From assembly GCF_001012815.1 (NCBI RefSeq), contig NZ_JYJP01000051.1, positions 62,001 to 126,000 of the forward strand: DNA of 64,000 bases. Direction: 5' to 3'. A model generated the notes under the pieces. It worked only from the letters and a program-made list of their open reading frames with translations, had not been told where the DNA came from and made no database searches. The stretch comes from Vibrio mexicanus. GTDB lineage: Bacteria; Pseudomonadota; Gammaproteobacteria; Enterobacterales; Vibrionaceae. A program made the position numbers and the translations under genes. How positions within the stretch are numbered: the stretch's first letter is position 1; every line of letters begins with the position of its first letter. Shown piece after piece: positions 30,561-39,559 of the stretch.

Positions 30561-31457
30561 ATGTTAAACAAACGTGTATTCTCCCAAGTTATCAGAAACT
30601 TTTGCAAAACTATCAAAATGATCGAAAGACTTGAGCAATTTAGCGTTTCCGAACGCACCGACCATGAGTTTATAGACAGAAGTCACGTCCTTACTCTAGA
30701 AGAGAAAGGGATTGTTCAATGTGGAATCGCGACTTGTCGGGATGAGTTCACTATTGCTAGGCGTAACCAACAAAAGCACATGCTGCTTTACACTGTAAAA
30801 GGACGTGGCTGGTTAACGAGCGGCGGTATAAGGTACGACCTTGAGCCTGGCAGCGTAATATCGGTGCCGGCAGGCATCGATAATGCGTTTGGCATAGAGG
30901 AACAAGGTTGGCAAATTGCTTGGGTGTTTTTGGATCCGCTAAAAGCATGGCCCAGTATTGACTTAAGCTTAGTTAGACTCGACGTAACCCCAATTTCGGA
31001 GGTAATGTATGCCGCGGTTCTTGGTCTATTAAGAACGATTTCACTGCCGATTGCTCTAGGTACAGAGATCGCTATACGGTCCGTTGAGCAAATAGAGCTT
31101 TTGATCAAAGCCCCCGGAGCAACAGACGGTAATAGACTAAAAACTCGCCTAAACCAGTTGTTTGCCAACGTTCAGAGACAGCTGCATAAAGACTGGTCCG
31201 TTGAACAGTTAGCGCAAATGATGCCTTGCTCAGAACCACACTTCCATCGATTGTGTCAGCAATATCTTGGACATAGCCCTAAAGTACATCTGACAAGAAT
31301 GCGCATGGAGTATGCCGCTAGGTTATTGGTTTCGACTCAGTGGTCAGTGCAACACATTGGCGAAATTGTCGGTTATCCAAATGCGGCTAACTTTAGTACG
31401 CGATTCAAGAAGTGGAGTCAATTGACACCTCGAAATTTTCGAAACAGGTTCGCGTAA
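30561..31457 (+). CDS. AraC-family transcriptional regulator
   Basis: 298 residues from the first ATG; a start at ATG 30618 (MIERLEQFSV) would give 279 and fits the family better. The N-terminal half is a cupin sensor (HMLLYTVKGRGWLTSGGIRYDLEPGSVISVPAG). The C-terminal AraC domain has WSVEQLAQMMPCSEPHFHRLCQQYLG and WSVQHIGEIVGYPNAANFSTRFKKW, the two helix-turn-helix units. It is divergent from the MATE pump gene, suggesting it controls that pump. Frame intact; a strong terminator follows. Confidence 0.9.
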   Translation: MLNKRVFSQVIRNFCKTIKMIERLEQFSVSERTDHEFIDRSHVLTLEEKGIVQCGIATCRDEFTIARRNQQKHMLLYTVKGRGWLTSGGIRYDLEPGSVISVPAGIDNAFGIEEQGWQIAWVFLDPLKAWPSIDLSLVRLDVTPISEVMYAAVLGLLRTISLPIALGTEIAIRSVEQIELLIKAPGATDGNRLKTRLNQLFANVQRQLHKDWSVEQLAQMMPCSEPHFHRLCQQYLGHSPKVHLTRMRMEYAARLLVSTQWSVQHIGEIVGYPNAANFSTRFKKWSQLTPRNFRNRFA

Positions 31458-31536
31458 AATCATGATTTGCAATTGTAAGCCATTTACTCTGAAGCCACTT
31501 ATTCCGAACTCGTTGTCTTAAAGAATAAGAACAAGA

Positions 31537-31559
31537 AAAAGGGGCTCACAGCCCCTTTT
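31537..31559. terminator. Bidirectional terminator
   Basis: Ten-bp stem AAAAGGGGCT/AGCCCCTTTT with loop CAC, between the convergent AraC regulator and the choice-of-anchor lipoprotein. Confidence 0.9.
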
Positions 31560-31579
31560 AGTTGCATGAACCAAATAGA

Positions 31580-33358
31580 TTAGAAGTTCAACTCGAACAC
31601 AGAAGTTGTGCCGCTCACTTCATTGCCAACAGCAATATAATGCATGCCATTTCGAGTGAAGTAATTGATCGACTCTGGGCCCAAATCTCCGGCTTTCGAG
31701 TTGTACGTGTCGTTATCGCACTCACCATCATCGACTAGAGTACACACTGGCTCGTCAAAATTACGATTGTTCAAGTAAGTAATAAACTTGGCTGCGCTCG
31801 GTACTGTAACGTCGTAAACCATAATGCCACCTTGTCGCTCTAGGCCAATGAAGGCGTAGGTGTATTTTCCTATAGTTGCGACTTCAATCGCCTCAGGTTC
31901 AACCCCTTTATCGTCACTGCGGTCGTCTGCACTGCTGTTACTGTCGTTGCTACTGTTAAAATCCGCAGGGTTTACTTCGAGGACAATTTTCGCAAATTCG
32001 TCGCCGCTATCGAAAACCAATTCACCTTGTTCGCTCCAAATAGAGAAAGAACGTGCGCCAAATCCGGTAATAGGATCATCTGACCCTAGCGGGCTGTCTG
32101 GCTTAATAAGTTTGATGCGACCGAGTTGTGATTTGTCTTTTAAACTCGCGGCAAGGGGATGGTTCTCTGGTACATCAAGTTTCTTGCCGCGGATTTCGTC
32201 TGTGTAGCTAATACAAAAATCAATTTCGCTAGCGTAATCGGGCGTACCTTGGTAGTCATCGCCATCCCATTTGAACCCTTTTGCATCGCACTGCTCTTGA
32301 GTTGTCTTGATGCCATACTCTCGGCCATCGCCTTCGTTCGCTGTTAGGATGTAGCTGACATTATCCTTGCTAAACACATCGATGGAATCTGGCATGTATA
32401 GGCTTTCCAACCCTGGGTAAGATTTCAAATTACCAACGACACCATCTTTATTCGAAGCATCAAGGGAGATGTTATTCCACTCCTTAGAACCTAATCCCCA
32501 AATTGATCGGATGCTAGTGGTCGACACATCAATAACTGCAATGGCGTTATTCTCTTGCATAGCGACAAATAGCTGCCCTTTGTTATCGAAGGTTAAGTAC
32601 TCAGGCTCAAAATCTTGAGAGACTGTCGCGCTGTGAGCAGAAACTCGAACGTTTGAGCTCAGTTCACTGTGGCGCGGTTGGCCTTGGTTGAAATCAGTAA
32701 AACCAATTTGATGAATGGTTGGATTACTCACACCTTGGCTGATATCAACCAAAGTGACACTGCCTTCCGGATCAACGGTGTATTCACCGTTTGGTTCGCC
32801 TTCGTTTGCAGAAGCTATCCAAAGGCCATCGGGCGAAAAGCTGACCATGTCAGGAAGTGCGCCAGTAGGATAGGTTGTTATAAGCTCGAGCGTATCAGTG
32901 CGAAATAGGGCGATAATGCCAGGCTCTTGCTTTACTTTGTTCTCAATTGCCACCGCCAGTAAGCCATCAAATGTTGATACACTGTTTGCTGCACCAATTT
33001 CAATACCAGCGGATTTTTCCGTGACACTGAGTTCGAGGCTTCCTGCACCAGTAGGTTGACCTTTGTCATTAAACTCAATTAAATCAACTTGCTTGGCATG
33101 AGCATTAACAACATATATGCGATCTGAACAGGCGTCATAACTGACGATTTCAGCGGCAGAAGTGTCGAAGGGGCTATTCGAAACAAAAGTACCTACCAAA
33201 GACAGACTACTCAGTTTTGAGTCAGCGATGTTAATTTCTGACTCGGAAGTATTCTTACAAGTAATACCTAAGTCGTGAGTTTTTACATCAGCACTACCGC
33301 AGGCAACAATTTGGGTGGTTACAGCAAGGCCCAATATAGCCTTAATTGCATTTTTCAC
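31580..33358 (-). CDS. Choice-of-anchor I beta-propeller lipoprotein
   Basis: Envelope protein of about 592 residues starting at GTG 33358, which has GGAGG seven bases upstream; an in-frame ATG at 33400 lacks a site. The signal peptide ends in the lipobox IVAC followed by GSADV, so it is probably a lipoprotein. The body resembles the choice-of-anchor I / alkaline-phosphatase-like beta-propeller family: FSPDGLWIASANEGEPNGEYTVDPEGSVTLVD, FEPEYLTFDNKGQLFVAMQENNAIAVID, PDSIDVFSKDNVSYILTANEGDGREY and VEPEAIEVATIGKYTYAFIGLERQGGIMVYDV. An acidic Ser/Asn/Asp-rich insert sits near residue 490. Function unknown. Confidence 0.87.
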   Translation of the reverse strand: MKNAIKAILGLAVTTQIVACGSADVKTHDLGITCKNTSESEINIADSKLSSLSLVGTFVSNSPFDTSAAEIVSYDACSDRIYVVNAHAKQVDLIEFNDKGQPTGAGSLELSVTEKSAGIEIGAANSVSTFDGLLAVAIENKVKQEPGIIALFRTDTLELITTYPTGALPDMVSFSPDGLWIASANEGEPNGEYTVDPEGSVTLVDISQGVSNPTIHQIGFTDFNQGQPRHSELSSNVRVSAHSATVSQDFEPEYLTFDNKGQLFVAMQENNAIAVIDVSTTSIRSIWGLGSKEWNNISLDASNKDGVVGNLKSYPGLESLYMPDSIDVFSKDNVSYILTANEGDGREYGIKTTQEQCDAKGFKWDGDDYQGTPDYASEIDFCISYTDEIRGKKLDVPENHPLAASLKDKSQLGRIKLIKPDSPLGSDDPITGFGARSFSIWSEQGELVFDSGDEFAKIVLEVNPADFNSSNDSNSSADDRSDDKGVEPEAIEVATIGKYTYAFIGLERQGGIMVYDVTVPSAAKFITYLNNRNFDEPVCTLVDDGECDNDTYNSKAGDLGPESINYFTRNGMHYIAVGNEVSGTTSVFELNF

Positions 33359-33582
33359 TTTATATCCTCCATGAATAATAAGCGTAATAAAATAAGGCAC
33401 TTATATGACATTAATGCTTAACATTCATTGCAGTGAAGTGAAGGCTAACGATATGAATTCGGTTGAGTATTAGAAAAACTGTGATTTAGCTCCTAGAATT
33501 AGAACAATTATAAATAATTATTATATTCAGTTGGTTGAATATCCTCGTTATGGAAAACGAATAGGCATATAAGGCAACTGTT

Positions 33583-35895
33583 ATGAAAATTGCTACAAAA
33601 ATTATAATTGCTTGTACAGTTCTGTGTTCTCTTGGTGTTGCTGTCACTGGTGGTCTTGTTGGAATGAAAGCCTCGAGCTTGTCAGAAGAAGCATTAAGGA
33701 ATCGAGCTGTTAGCTTGTTACTCTCTGTAAGAGAGATTAAGAAAAACGAAATAGAGCGCTATTTTAACTCTATACACTATCAACTCGAAACACTTACCAC
33801 GGATATCTCAACTCAAGATGCTATGGTCGCGTTCACTCAAGGATTTAATGAGTACCCGACTGAACGCGTCTCAGACTCCGACAAACAAGCACTTTCGAAC
33901 TATTACCGAACTCAATTTGGGGCAACGTACCGTGACGTTAATGATGGAAGCAGTGCCAACGAAGTTGGGAAATACAATCAGCTCAGTGATAAAGCAAAGG
34001 CTATGCAGGCCCGCTACATTGGCATTAACGCCAACAATCTAGGTGAAAAGCACAAGCTAGATGCGGATTCACTGAACAGCAGTTACGACCAGTCACACCA
34101 AAGGTACCACCCACCTTTACGTCATTTCTTAGAGTCTTTCGGATACTACGATATTTTCTTGGTCGATCTGCAAGGTAACGTCGTGTATTCAGTTTACAAA
34201 GAGCTCGACTACGCGACCAACCTGAAAACTGGCCCTTATGCGAACACGGGAATCGCTCGTGTCTTTAATTCGGTGGTTGGGCTGTCAGAAAATGAATATC
34301 GAATTGAAGATTTTTGCACCCTTTTATCCATCCTATGAAGCGGCGGCATCGTTTATAGGGTCGCCAATTTTCAAAGGGGCAAAAAGGTAGGGGTGTTAAT
34401 TTTTCAGATGCCGGTTGATGTCATCAATGGGATCATGACTTTTGACAACAAGTGGGCTGAGTCTGGATTAGGTGCCAGCGGTGAAACTTACTTGATCGGG
34501 CCAGATTCATTACTAAGAAGCCAATCCAGGTTCCTAATAGAAGATCCAAACAGTTACTTTGAAGCTCTTGCGGGTGCGGGAGTGAGTGCATCGACGATAG
34601 CTCAAATTAAAGGAAAAGAATCCGCAATCGGTAGGCAAAGAGTCGACACTCTTACATCGACAAATGCTATCAGCGGTTAAACAGGTGTGGAAGTTGTTAA
34701 CGATTATCGTGGCGTTGAAGTGTTTTCAGCTTATGCGTCCGTTGATGCGGCTGGAATGAAATGGGGTATTTTGACCGAAATAGACGTAGAAGAAGCATTG
34801 AGTGACGTTGCGGCACTTAATAGTTCGGTATTTAACACCATGCTCGCGTCCGTTATTGTCATTATTGGTTTATCCGTGGGTTTAGCCTATTGGGTAGGGA
34901 CGAATATATCGAAACCAATTCGCCTAGCTTCGCAGAAAATCCAATCTATCAGTAAAGAAAACGATTTAACGGCAAGGCTTGAGGTGAGCGGCAAAGATGA
35001 AATGACGGACTTAGCTGTCTCACTTAATAGCTTCTTCGAGCATTTACAAAACATGATCACCAAGTTTGCCACTACGACCGTGATGTTGAACGACAATAGC
35101 CAAGCAATGGCGCAAAACATGCGCACGACACGAGCAGCGGTTGATGATCAAAGGCATCGAACGGAGTCGGTTGCGACAGCCGTTAATCAAATGAGCGCAT
35201 CGATAAACGAGGTGTCACAGTTCGCAAATCGCGCCGCTGAGTCTGTAAAGAATGCAAACCAGACAGGTACTGAAGGCGTGGATGTTGGTGAGTCATTAGG
35301 TACCGAGATAGGTCAACTCAGCTTAGAGATGAGCACCGCAGTAGAAGCGATAGGTCGATTGCATCATGAAAGTAATTCAATTGCAGAAGTCCTAGATGTG
35401 ATCCAAGGGATTGCCGAACAAACAAATCTACTTGCGCTTAACGCTGCAATCGAAGCGGCACGTGCAGGCGAGCAAGGTCGAGGTTTCGCGGTAGTTGCTG
35501 ATGAAGTTCGTTCTCTTGCTGGTCGAACTCAAGCATCGACTGAAGAAATCCGGTCTAAGATTGATTCTCTTCAAAGCGAAACGAATAACGTTTCCCAAGG
35601 GATAGAAAAAGCCAACAAGACAGTGGTTAAAGGGGTAGAAACCTGTACGACAAACACAGAAATGTTGACTCAAATTGTGGATATGCTGTCTGAACTAAAC
35701 GACATGAATGTTCAAGTCGCAGCAGCAACAGAAGAGCAGACCTCAGTAACAGACGAAATTAGCAGTAGTATTACTTCGATCGCTGACTCTTCCGTAGAAG
35801 TTAATAACCAGGTCAACGATGTCGACAGCTTAATTGATGGGCTTTCGCAACAAGCTTCTCAACTTAATGAGGAAATTTCACAGTTCAAATACTGA
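33583..35895 (+). CDS. Methyl-accepting chemotaxis protein, two frameshifts and an in-frame stop
   Basis: Membrane chemoreceptor of about 770 residues if repaired. An N-terminal membrane anchor precedes a large periplasmic sensor region (about 30-390, double-Cache-like), a second membrane segment ([24 protein letters not shown]), a HAMP linker and the signalling domain with hairpin tip [35 protein letters not shown] gained T in TTTTT at 34311-34315 and a lost G at 34376-34379 shift and then restore the frame. A TAA at 34678-34680 interrupts ISG-TGVEVV, where AAA is expected. As read it is broken in the sensor; ligand unknown. Confidence 0.88.
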
Positions 35896-35938
35896 CTTGG
35901 ACTTACTATGTGTGAAGCTGATATCAGCATTTAAACGA

Positions 35939-35964
35939 GGAGTGACATTGTCACTCCTTGTTTT
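35939..35964 (+). terminator. Terminator after the chemoreceptor gene
   Basis: Eight-bp stem GGAGTGAC/GTCACTCC, three-base loop ATT, followed by TTGTTTT. Confidence 0.85.
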
Positions 35965-36094
35965 GGTTCATGAAAATTAGTATAGGGACTAATAGCGGCT
36001 GTTTGCGTTTAACGCCTAATTGTTAACTCGCTAGGTAAATCCGTTTTTTGTATGATACTGTCTTTGGTCAACTTAATAGGACGTAAGTAAGACA

Positions 36095-36439
36095 ATGACT
36101 TTAGAGCAATTTCTAGTAAAACTTCAGCAAGAGCCGACAAATGTTCAATTCGAAGACACAATGGCAGTTATCGATGCCAACTTTGAATTTGAGCCGACCG
36201 CTTTCATCAACGGCAACACAAAAAACGAAGCCAATCAAAACAATGGTTCATGTAAGATTTTTGCCTTTGGTTTAGAACAGTCATTAAATGCTGAACAAAC
36301 TCTGGCGTGTTTTGGTCGTTTTTATCGTGAAGACGTACTTCAAAATCCAGAAAATGATGATCACCAGAATATCCGCAACTTTATGGTAACCGGATGGGAA
36401 GGGATTAAATTCGACGCATCAGCGCTTAAAAAGAAATAA
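36095..36439 (+). CDS. HopJ-family protein
   Basis: Small soluble protein of 114 residues. MTLEQFLVKLQQEPTNVQFEDTMAVIDANFEFEPTAF and ACFGRFYREDVLQNP match the HopJ family, named after a Pseudomonas type III effector. In vibrios and other marine bacteria it is common in strains without that secretion system, so an effector role here is not supported. No signal peptide. It is a single gene with its own strong terminator. Function unknown. Confidence 0.85.
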   Translation: MTLEQFLVKLQQEPTNVQFEDTMAVIDANFEFEPTAFINGNTKNEANQNNGSCKIFAFGLEQSLNAEQTLACFGRFYREDVLQNPENDDHQNIRNFMVTGWEGIKFDASALKKK

Positions 36440-36467
36440 AAAAATGGGCAACAATGCCCATTTTTTT
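36438..36467. terminator. Bidirectional terminator
   Basis: Thirteen-bp stem AAAAAAATGGGCA/TGCCCATTTTTTT around loop ACAA, between convergent hopJ-like and desaturase genes. Confidence 0.92.
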
Positions 36468-36480
36468 ATTTGAAACTTCG

Positions 36481-37608
36481 TTACGCGTATTGTGCGACAA
36501 CGAGCTTCCAGCTTTTTCGTTGCTGCACTAATTTCTCGCTTAGTTGGTCGTAGCGAATTTTAAGCAATGAGTGCTCGTACTTCTTAACCAAATCTTCTTT
36601 CTTACTGTCTAGCATCTGTTTTTTTAGCGCATAGTAAGCATTGATGCTCTCTACCAACATTTCAAACTCTGCAATTACCTTTGCGTTTAGTGCCTCCGCA
36701 TTTGGCATACCGACCAAACGCTTTTGGATTCGCTGCAAATTCATAGCCGCGTGGGCTTTTTCAATTTTGATTTGCGGCGCTCGGCGAAGTTTTGATGCAA
36801 GCCCGACCTTAGAAAGTAAAGAAATTAGCCATTTAGTTGGATCGTATTGCCACCAACGAATACCGTTACGATAATCATTCTCAAAAATATGATGGAAGTT
36901 ATGGTAACCCTCGCCAAACGTAAGAATGGCTAAAATTCCATTATCACGTGCAGTATTTTTGTCTGTGTAAGGTTGGCTTCCCCAAATATGCGCTAAGGAG
37001 TTAATGAAAAACGTTGTATGGTGGGTGAGAACCAGTCTAACCACGCCAACAATCAAGAACATACCGATAATATCTTGATAGAGGATGCCTAGCAGTAGAG
37101 GAACTGCAATATTCAACCCGACTGCAAGCGGAACGTAGTATTTGTGTTGCCAAACCACGACTTTATCCTTCTGCAAATCACGGCAGTTTCCGTAATCTGA
37201 GTAACTGTCGTTGTTATAGTTTCTTAACATCCAACCAATGTGAGAAAACCAAAAGCCGCGCTTTGCACTGTATGGGTCTTTGTCATTGTTATCCACGTGG
37301 CGGTGATGGACTCGATGATCCGAGCTCCAGTGCAAAATACTATTTTGCAGGGCTAGTGCGCCCCCTAGAGCAAAAATGACTCTTACAACGGAGTTCGCCT
37401 CATACGCCTTGTGAGACCATAGACGGTGATAGCCTGCTGTGATAGATAAGTTACTGAAACTAAACAGCACTAGCAGCCATATCCAATGTTCAAAACCATA
37501 GCCATTTGCAAACCCGTACCAAGGTGCTGCAATGATGGCGAGTAAAAAACTAACAGAAAATAGAACAACATTGAGCCAGATGAGAGGTGGCTTATTCCCG
37601 GATGTCAT
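36481..37608 (-). CDS. Acyl-CoA delta-9-type fatty acid desaturase
   Basis: Integral membrane di-iron desaturase of 375 residues that introduces a double bond into acyl chains for membrane lipids. Three histidine boxes are complete: HRLWSH, HRVHHRH and HNFHH, in the spacing of stearoyl-CoA desaturase-type enzymes. Hydrophobic segments flank the boxes (residues 10-55 and 165-200). A long Lys/Glu-rich helical extension (about 280-375) follows the catalytic core, longer than in many relatives. Frame intact; single gene. Regulation is not visible; cold or low oxygen control would be a guess. Confidence 0.93.
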   Translation of the reverse strand: MTSGNKPPLIWLNVVLFSVSFLLAIIAAPWYGFANGYGFEHWIWLLVLFSFSNLSITAGYHRLWSHKAYEANSVVRVIFALGGALALQNSILHWSSDHRVHHRHVDNNDKDPYSAKRGFWFSHIGWMLRNYNNDSYSDYGNCRDLQKDKVVVWQHKYYVPLAVGLNIAVPLLLGILYQDIIGMFLIVGVVRLVLTHHTTFFINSLAHIWGSQPYTDKNTARDNGILAILTFGEGYHNFHHIFENDYRNGIRWWQYDPTKWLISLLSKVGLASKLRRAPQIKIEKAHAAMNLQRIQKRLVGMPNAEALNAKVIAEFEMLVESINAYYALKKQMLDSKKEDLVKKYEHSLLKIRYDQLSEKLVQQRKSWKLVVAQYA

Positions 37609-37772
37609 TTGTTTATCCCTTTGAGCTTACATCTGTACGCTAGAATATCAGCGTACACGTGTAAGTCAAACTAAGATGATAAAAAATATGAACAGGACAA
37701 TTGGCTTTCAAACCACAAAAGAATAGTATATCTGTTAACAATCAAATTACATGAAGTAATAAGGCACTATAA

Positions 37773-38303
37773 ATGGAATTAAAAACAGCCAAATATAGCG
37801 ATTATGAGCGAATCGCAACTTTGCATGCCAATAATTGGCAACGTTACCTAGAAGGTACAGAGTTCGAGCTAAAAGATTCTCAAGACGTTCTAGATGATCG
37901 CATTGCTATATGGCAAACCCGTCTCATTAACCCTCCTTTTAATCAACATGTCCTTCTGCTTGAGGAAGGCGGGTTACTCTGCGGCTTCATCTGCGCGTTT
38001 GGTAATCATGACGTTGAAAAGGGGACTTACATCGATTCCCTTCATATCGATCCACACTATCAAGGCAAAGGACTTTCAATCACCTTGCTGCGTGCACTTT
38101 CAGAATGGATGCGAAGCTACTATCCAGATTCAGGCGCGTATTTAGAAATTTTTGAGACAAATGACAACGCGATAGATTTTTATAAACATTTAGGTGCGCA
38201 AGAAGCGGGCTCTCGATTATGGCACGCCCCGTGGAATCAAGATGTTAATGAGGTGATCTATCACTGGTCTTCTCTAAATGATTTAGAAGCAGACATAAAG
38301 TGA
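37773..38303 (+). CDS. GNAT-family N-acetyltransferase
   Basis: Cytoplasmic acetyltransferase of 176 residues. The acetyl-CoA loop is DSLHIDPHYQGKGLSITLLRALSEW (Q/R-x-x-G-x-G/A pattern as QGKG) and the C-terminal strand is AYLEIFETNDNAIDFYKHLGAQEAGS. N-terminal ATLHANNWQRYLEGTEFE is typical of this branch. No ribosome site stronger than AAGG before the ATG. Independent of its neighbours. Substrate unknown. Confidence 0.88.
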   Translation: MELKTAKYSDYERIATLHANNWQRYLEGTEFELKDSQDVLDDRIAIWQTRLINPPFNQHVLLLEEGGLLCGFICAFGNHDVEKGTYIDSLHIDPHYQGKGLSITLLRALSEWMRSYYPDSGAYLEIFETNDNAIDFYKHLGAQEAGSRLWHAPWNQDVNEVIYHWSSLNDLEADIK

Positions 38304-38421
38304 TCTAAGCAACATTTACTTACATTCATCGAGATTAAATTTACTTATCATTAGATTCATACACTATTGCCTGTGCTAAATTGGAATATCTGAAATTCCA
38401 AATGTACTTAGCGGTGTATTA

Positions 38422-39551
38422 ATGAAAAAAGTGTTACTTCTCTCTACCTTGTCGGGAGCTATTCTACTAGCTGGATGTAACGATGCTGGGAAACAAGCGG
38501 GCCAAGGTGCCGCTCCGTTGGTTGTAGGCAAACAAGCGCAAACCGTGCTCATCAACAAAGTAAATCTTACATAGGTCGTGTTGAGGCTGTTGAAGATACC
38601 GAGATTACCGCTCAGGTAACTGGGTATCTTAAAGAGCGTCACTTTGTCGAAGGCCAGATGGTCAACAAAGGAGATTTGCTTTATGTTATCGAACCTTCCT
38701 CGTTTGAAGCGCAAGTCGCAAGTGCCAACGCATCGGTTGCCCAAGCTAATGCTGCATTGAAAAAGGCACAGCTCGATTACAACCGTGGTAAAAATCTATT
38801 ACCTAAAGGCAGTATCTCTCAATCCGAATTCGACGCGCTCACAGCTTCTCGTTTAAGTGCAGAAGCAGAGCTGAAAGCTGCTAACGCTCAACTTAACCTC
38901 GCTGAAGTTAACTTGTCTTATACTCAAATTCGCGCGCCATTCTCAGGCCGAATCAGTGATACCAAAGCGAGTATCGGTGATTTAGTGTCTCCACAGTCGG
39001 GCGTGCTAACGACTTTAGTCAGCCTAGACCCAATTCAAACTGCATTCAGTATCTCTGAGCGTGAGCGTCTTGCGTTAGGTATGGACCGTGTGTCTGGTGA
39101 CGGCGGTGAAGATGGTAGCAACATTGTCGTTAAGGTCATCCTAGAAAATGGTGAGTACCTAGATGGCGAAGGTAAACTCGACTTCCTAGGAAACCGTATC
39201 AACACCAATACGGGTACCATCGCGATGCGCGCAATTATCGACAACCCAGAACAGCGCCTTCTTCCAGGTCAGCATATTCGTGTTGAGCTCATGGAGCGTG
39301 AGTCTATTGATGTGGTGGTCGTTCCTCGCCGAGCGGTACAAACCGACTTGGAAGGTGACTTTGTGATGGTGATTACGGAAGGCAATGTTGCAGAGCGCCG
39401 TAATGTTTCTCTTGGACGTCAAATTGAAGAGGGTGTGATCATCACATCAGGCTTGTCTGCGAATGACAAAGTCATCTCTCAAGGTCTACAGCGTGTAAGA
39501 AACGGTGTACCAGTTCGTCTTCAAGAGCAGCAAGAAGCTGGTAACGAGTAG
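38422..39551 (+). CDS. RND efflux periplasmic adaptor (MFP), frameshifted
   Basis: Periplasmic membrane-fusion lipoprotein of about 376 residues linking the RND pump to an outer-membrane channel. The N-terminus has a signal with lipobox LAGC (Cys 19). The frame breaks at 38548; changing GTGCTCAT to GTGCCTCAT gives PHQQSKSYIGRVEAVEDTEITAQVTGYLKERHFVEGQMV, the conserved lipoyl-like part. A coiled-coil hairpin follows (ASANASVAQANAALKKAQLDYNRGKNLL to LNLAEVNLSYTQIRAPFSGRI). It is eight bases upstream of the pump gene. No outer-membrane factor gene is adjacent. Confidence 0.93.
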
Positions 39552-39559
39552 GTGCCGCT

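Noticed and set aside
36095..36439. Type III secretion effector from the HopJ-like name
   Set aside because: No secretion apparatus or chaperone genes are near, and homologues occur in strains without it.
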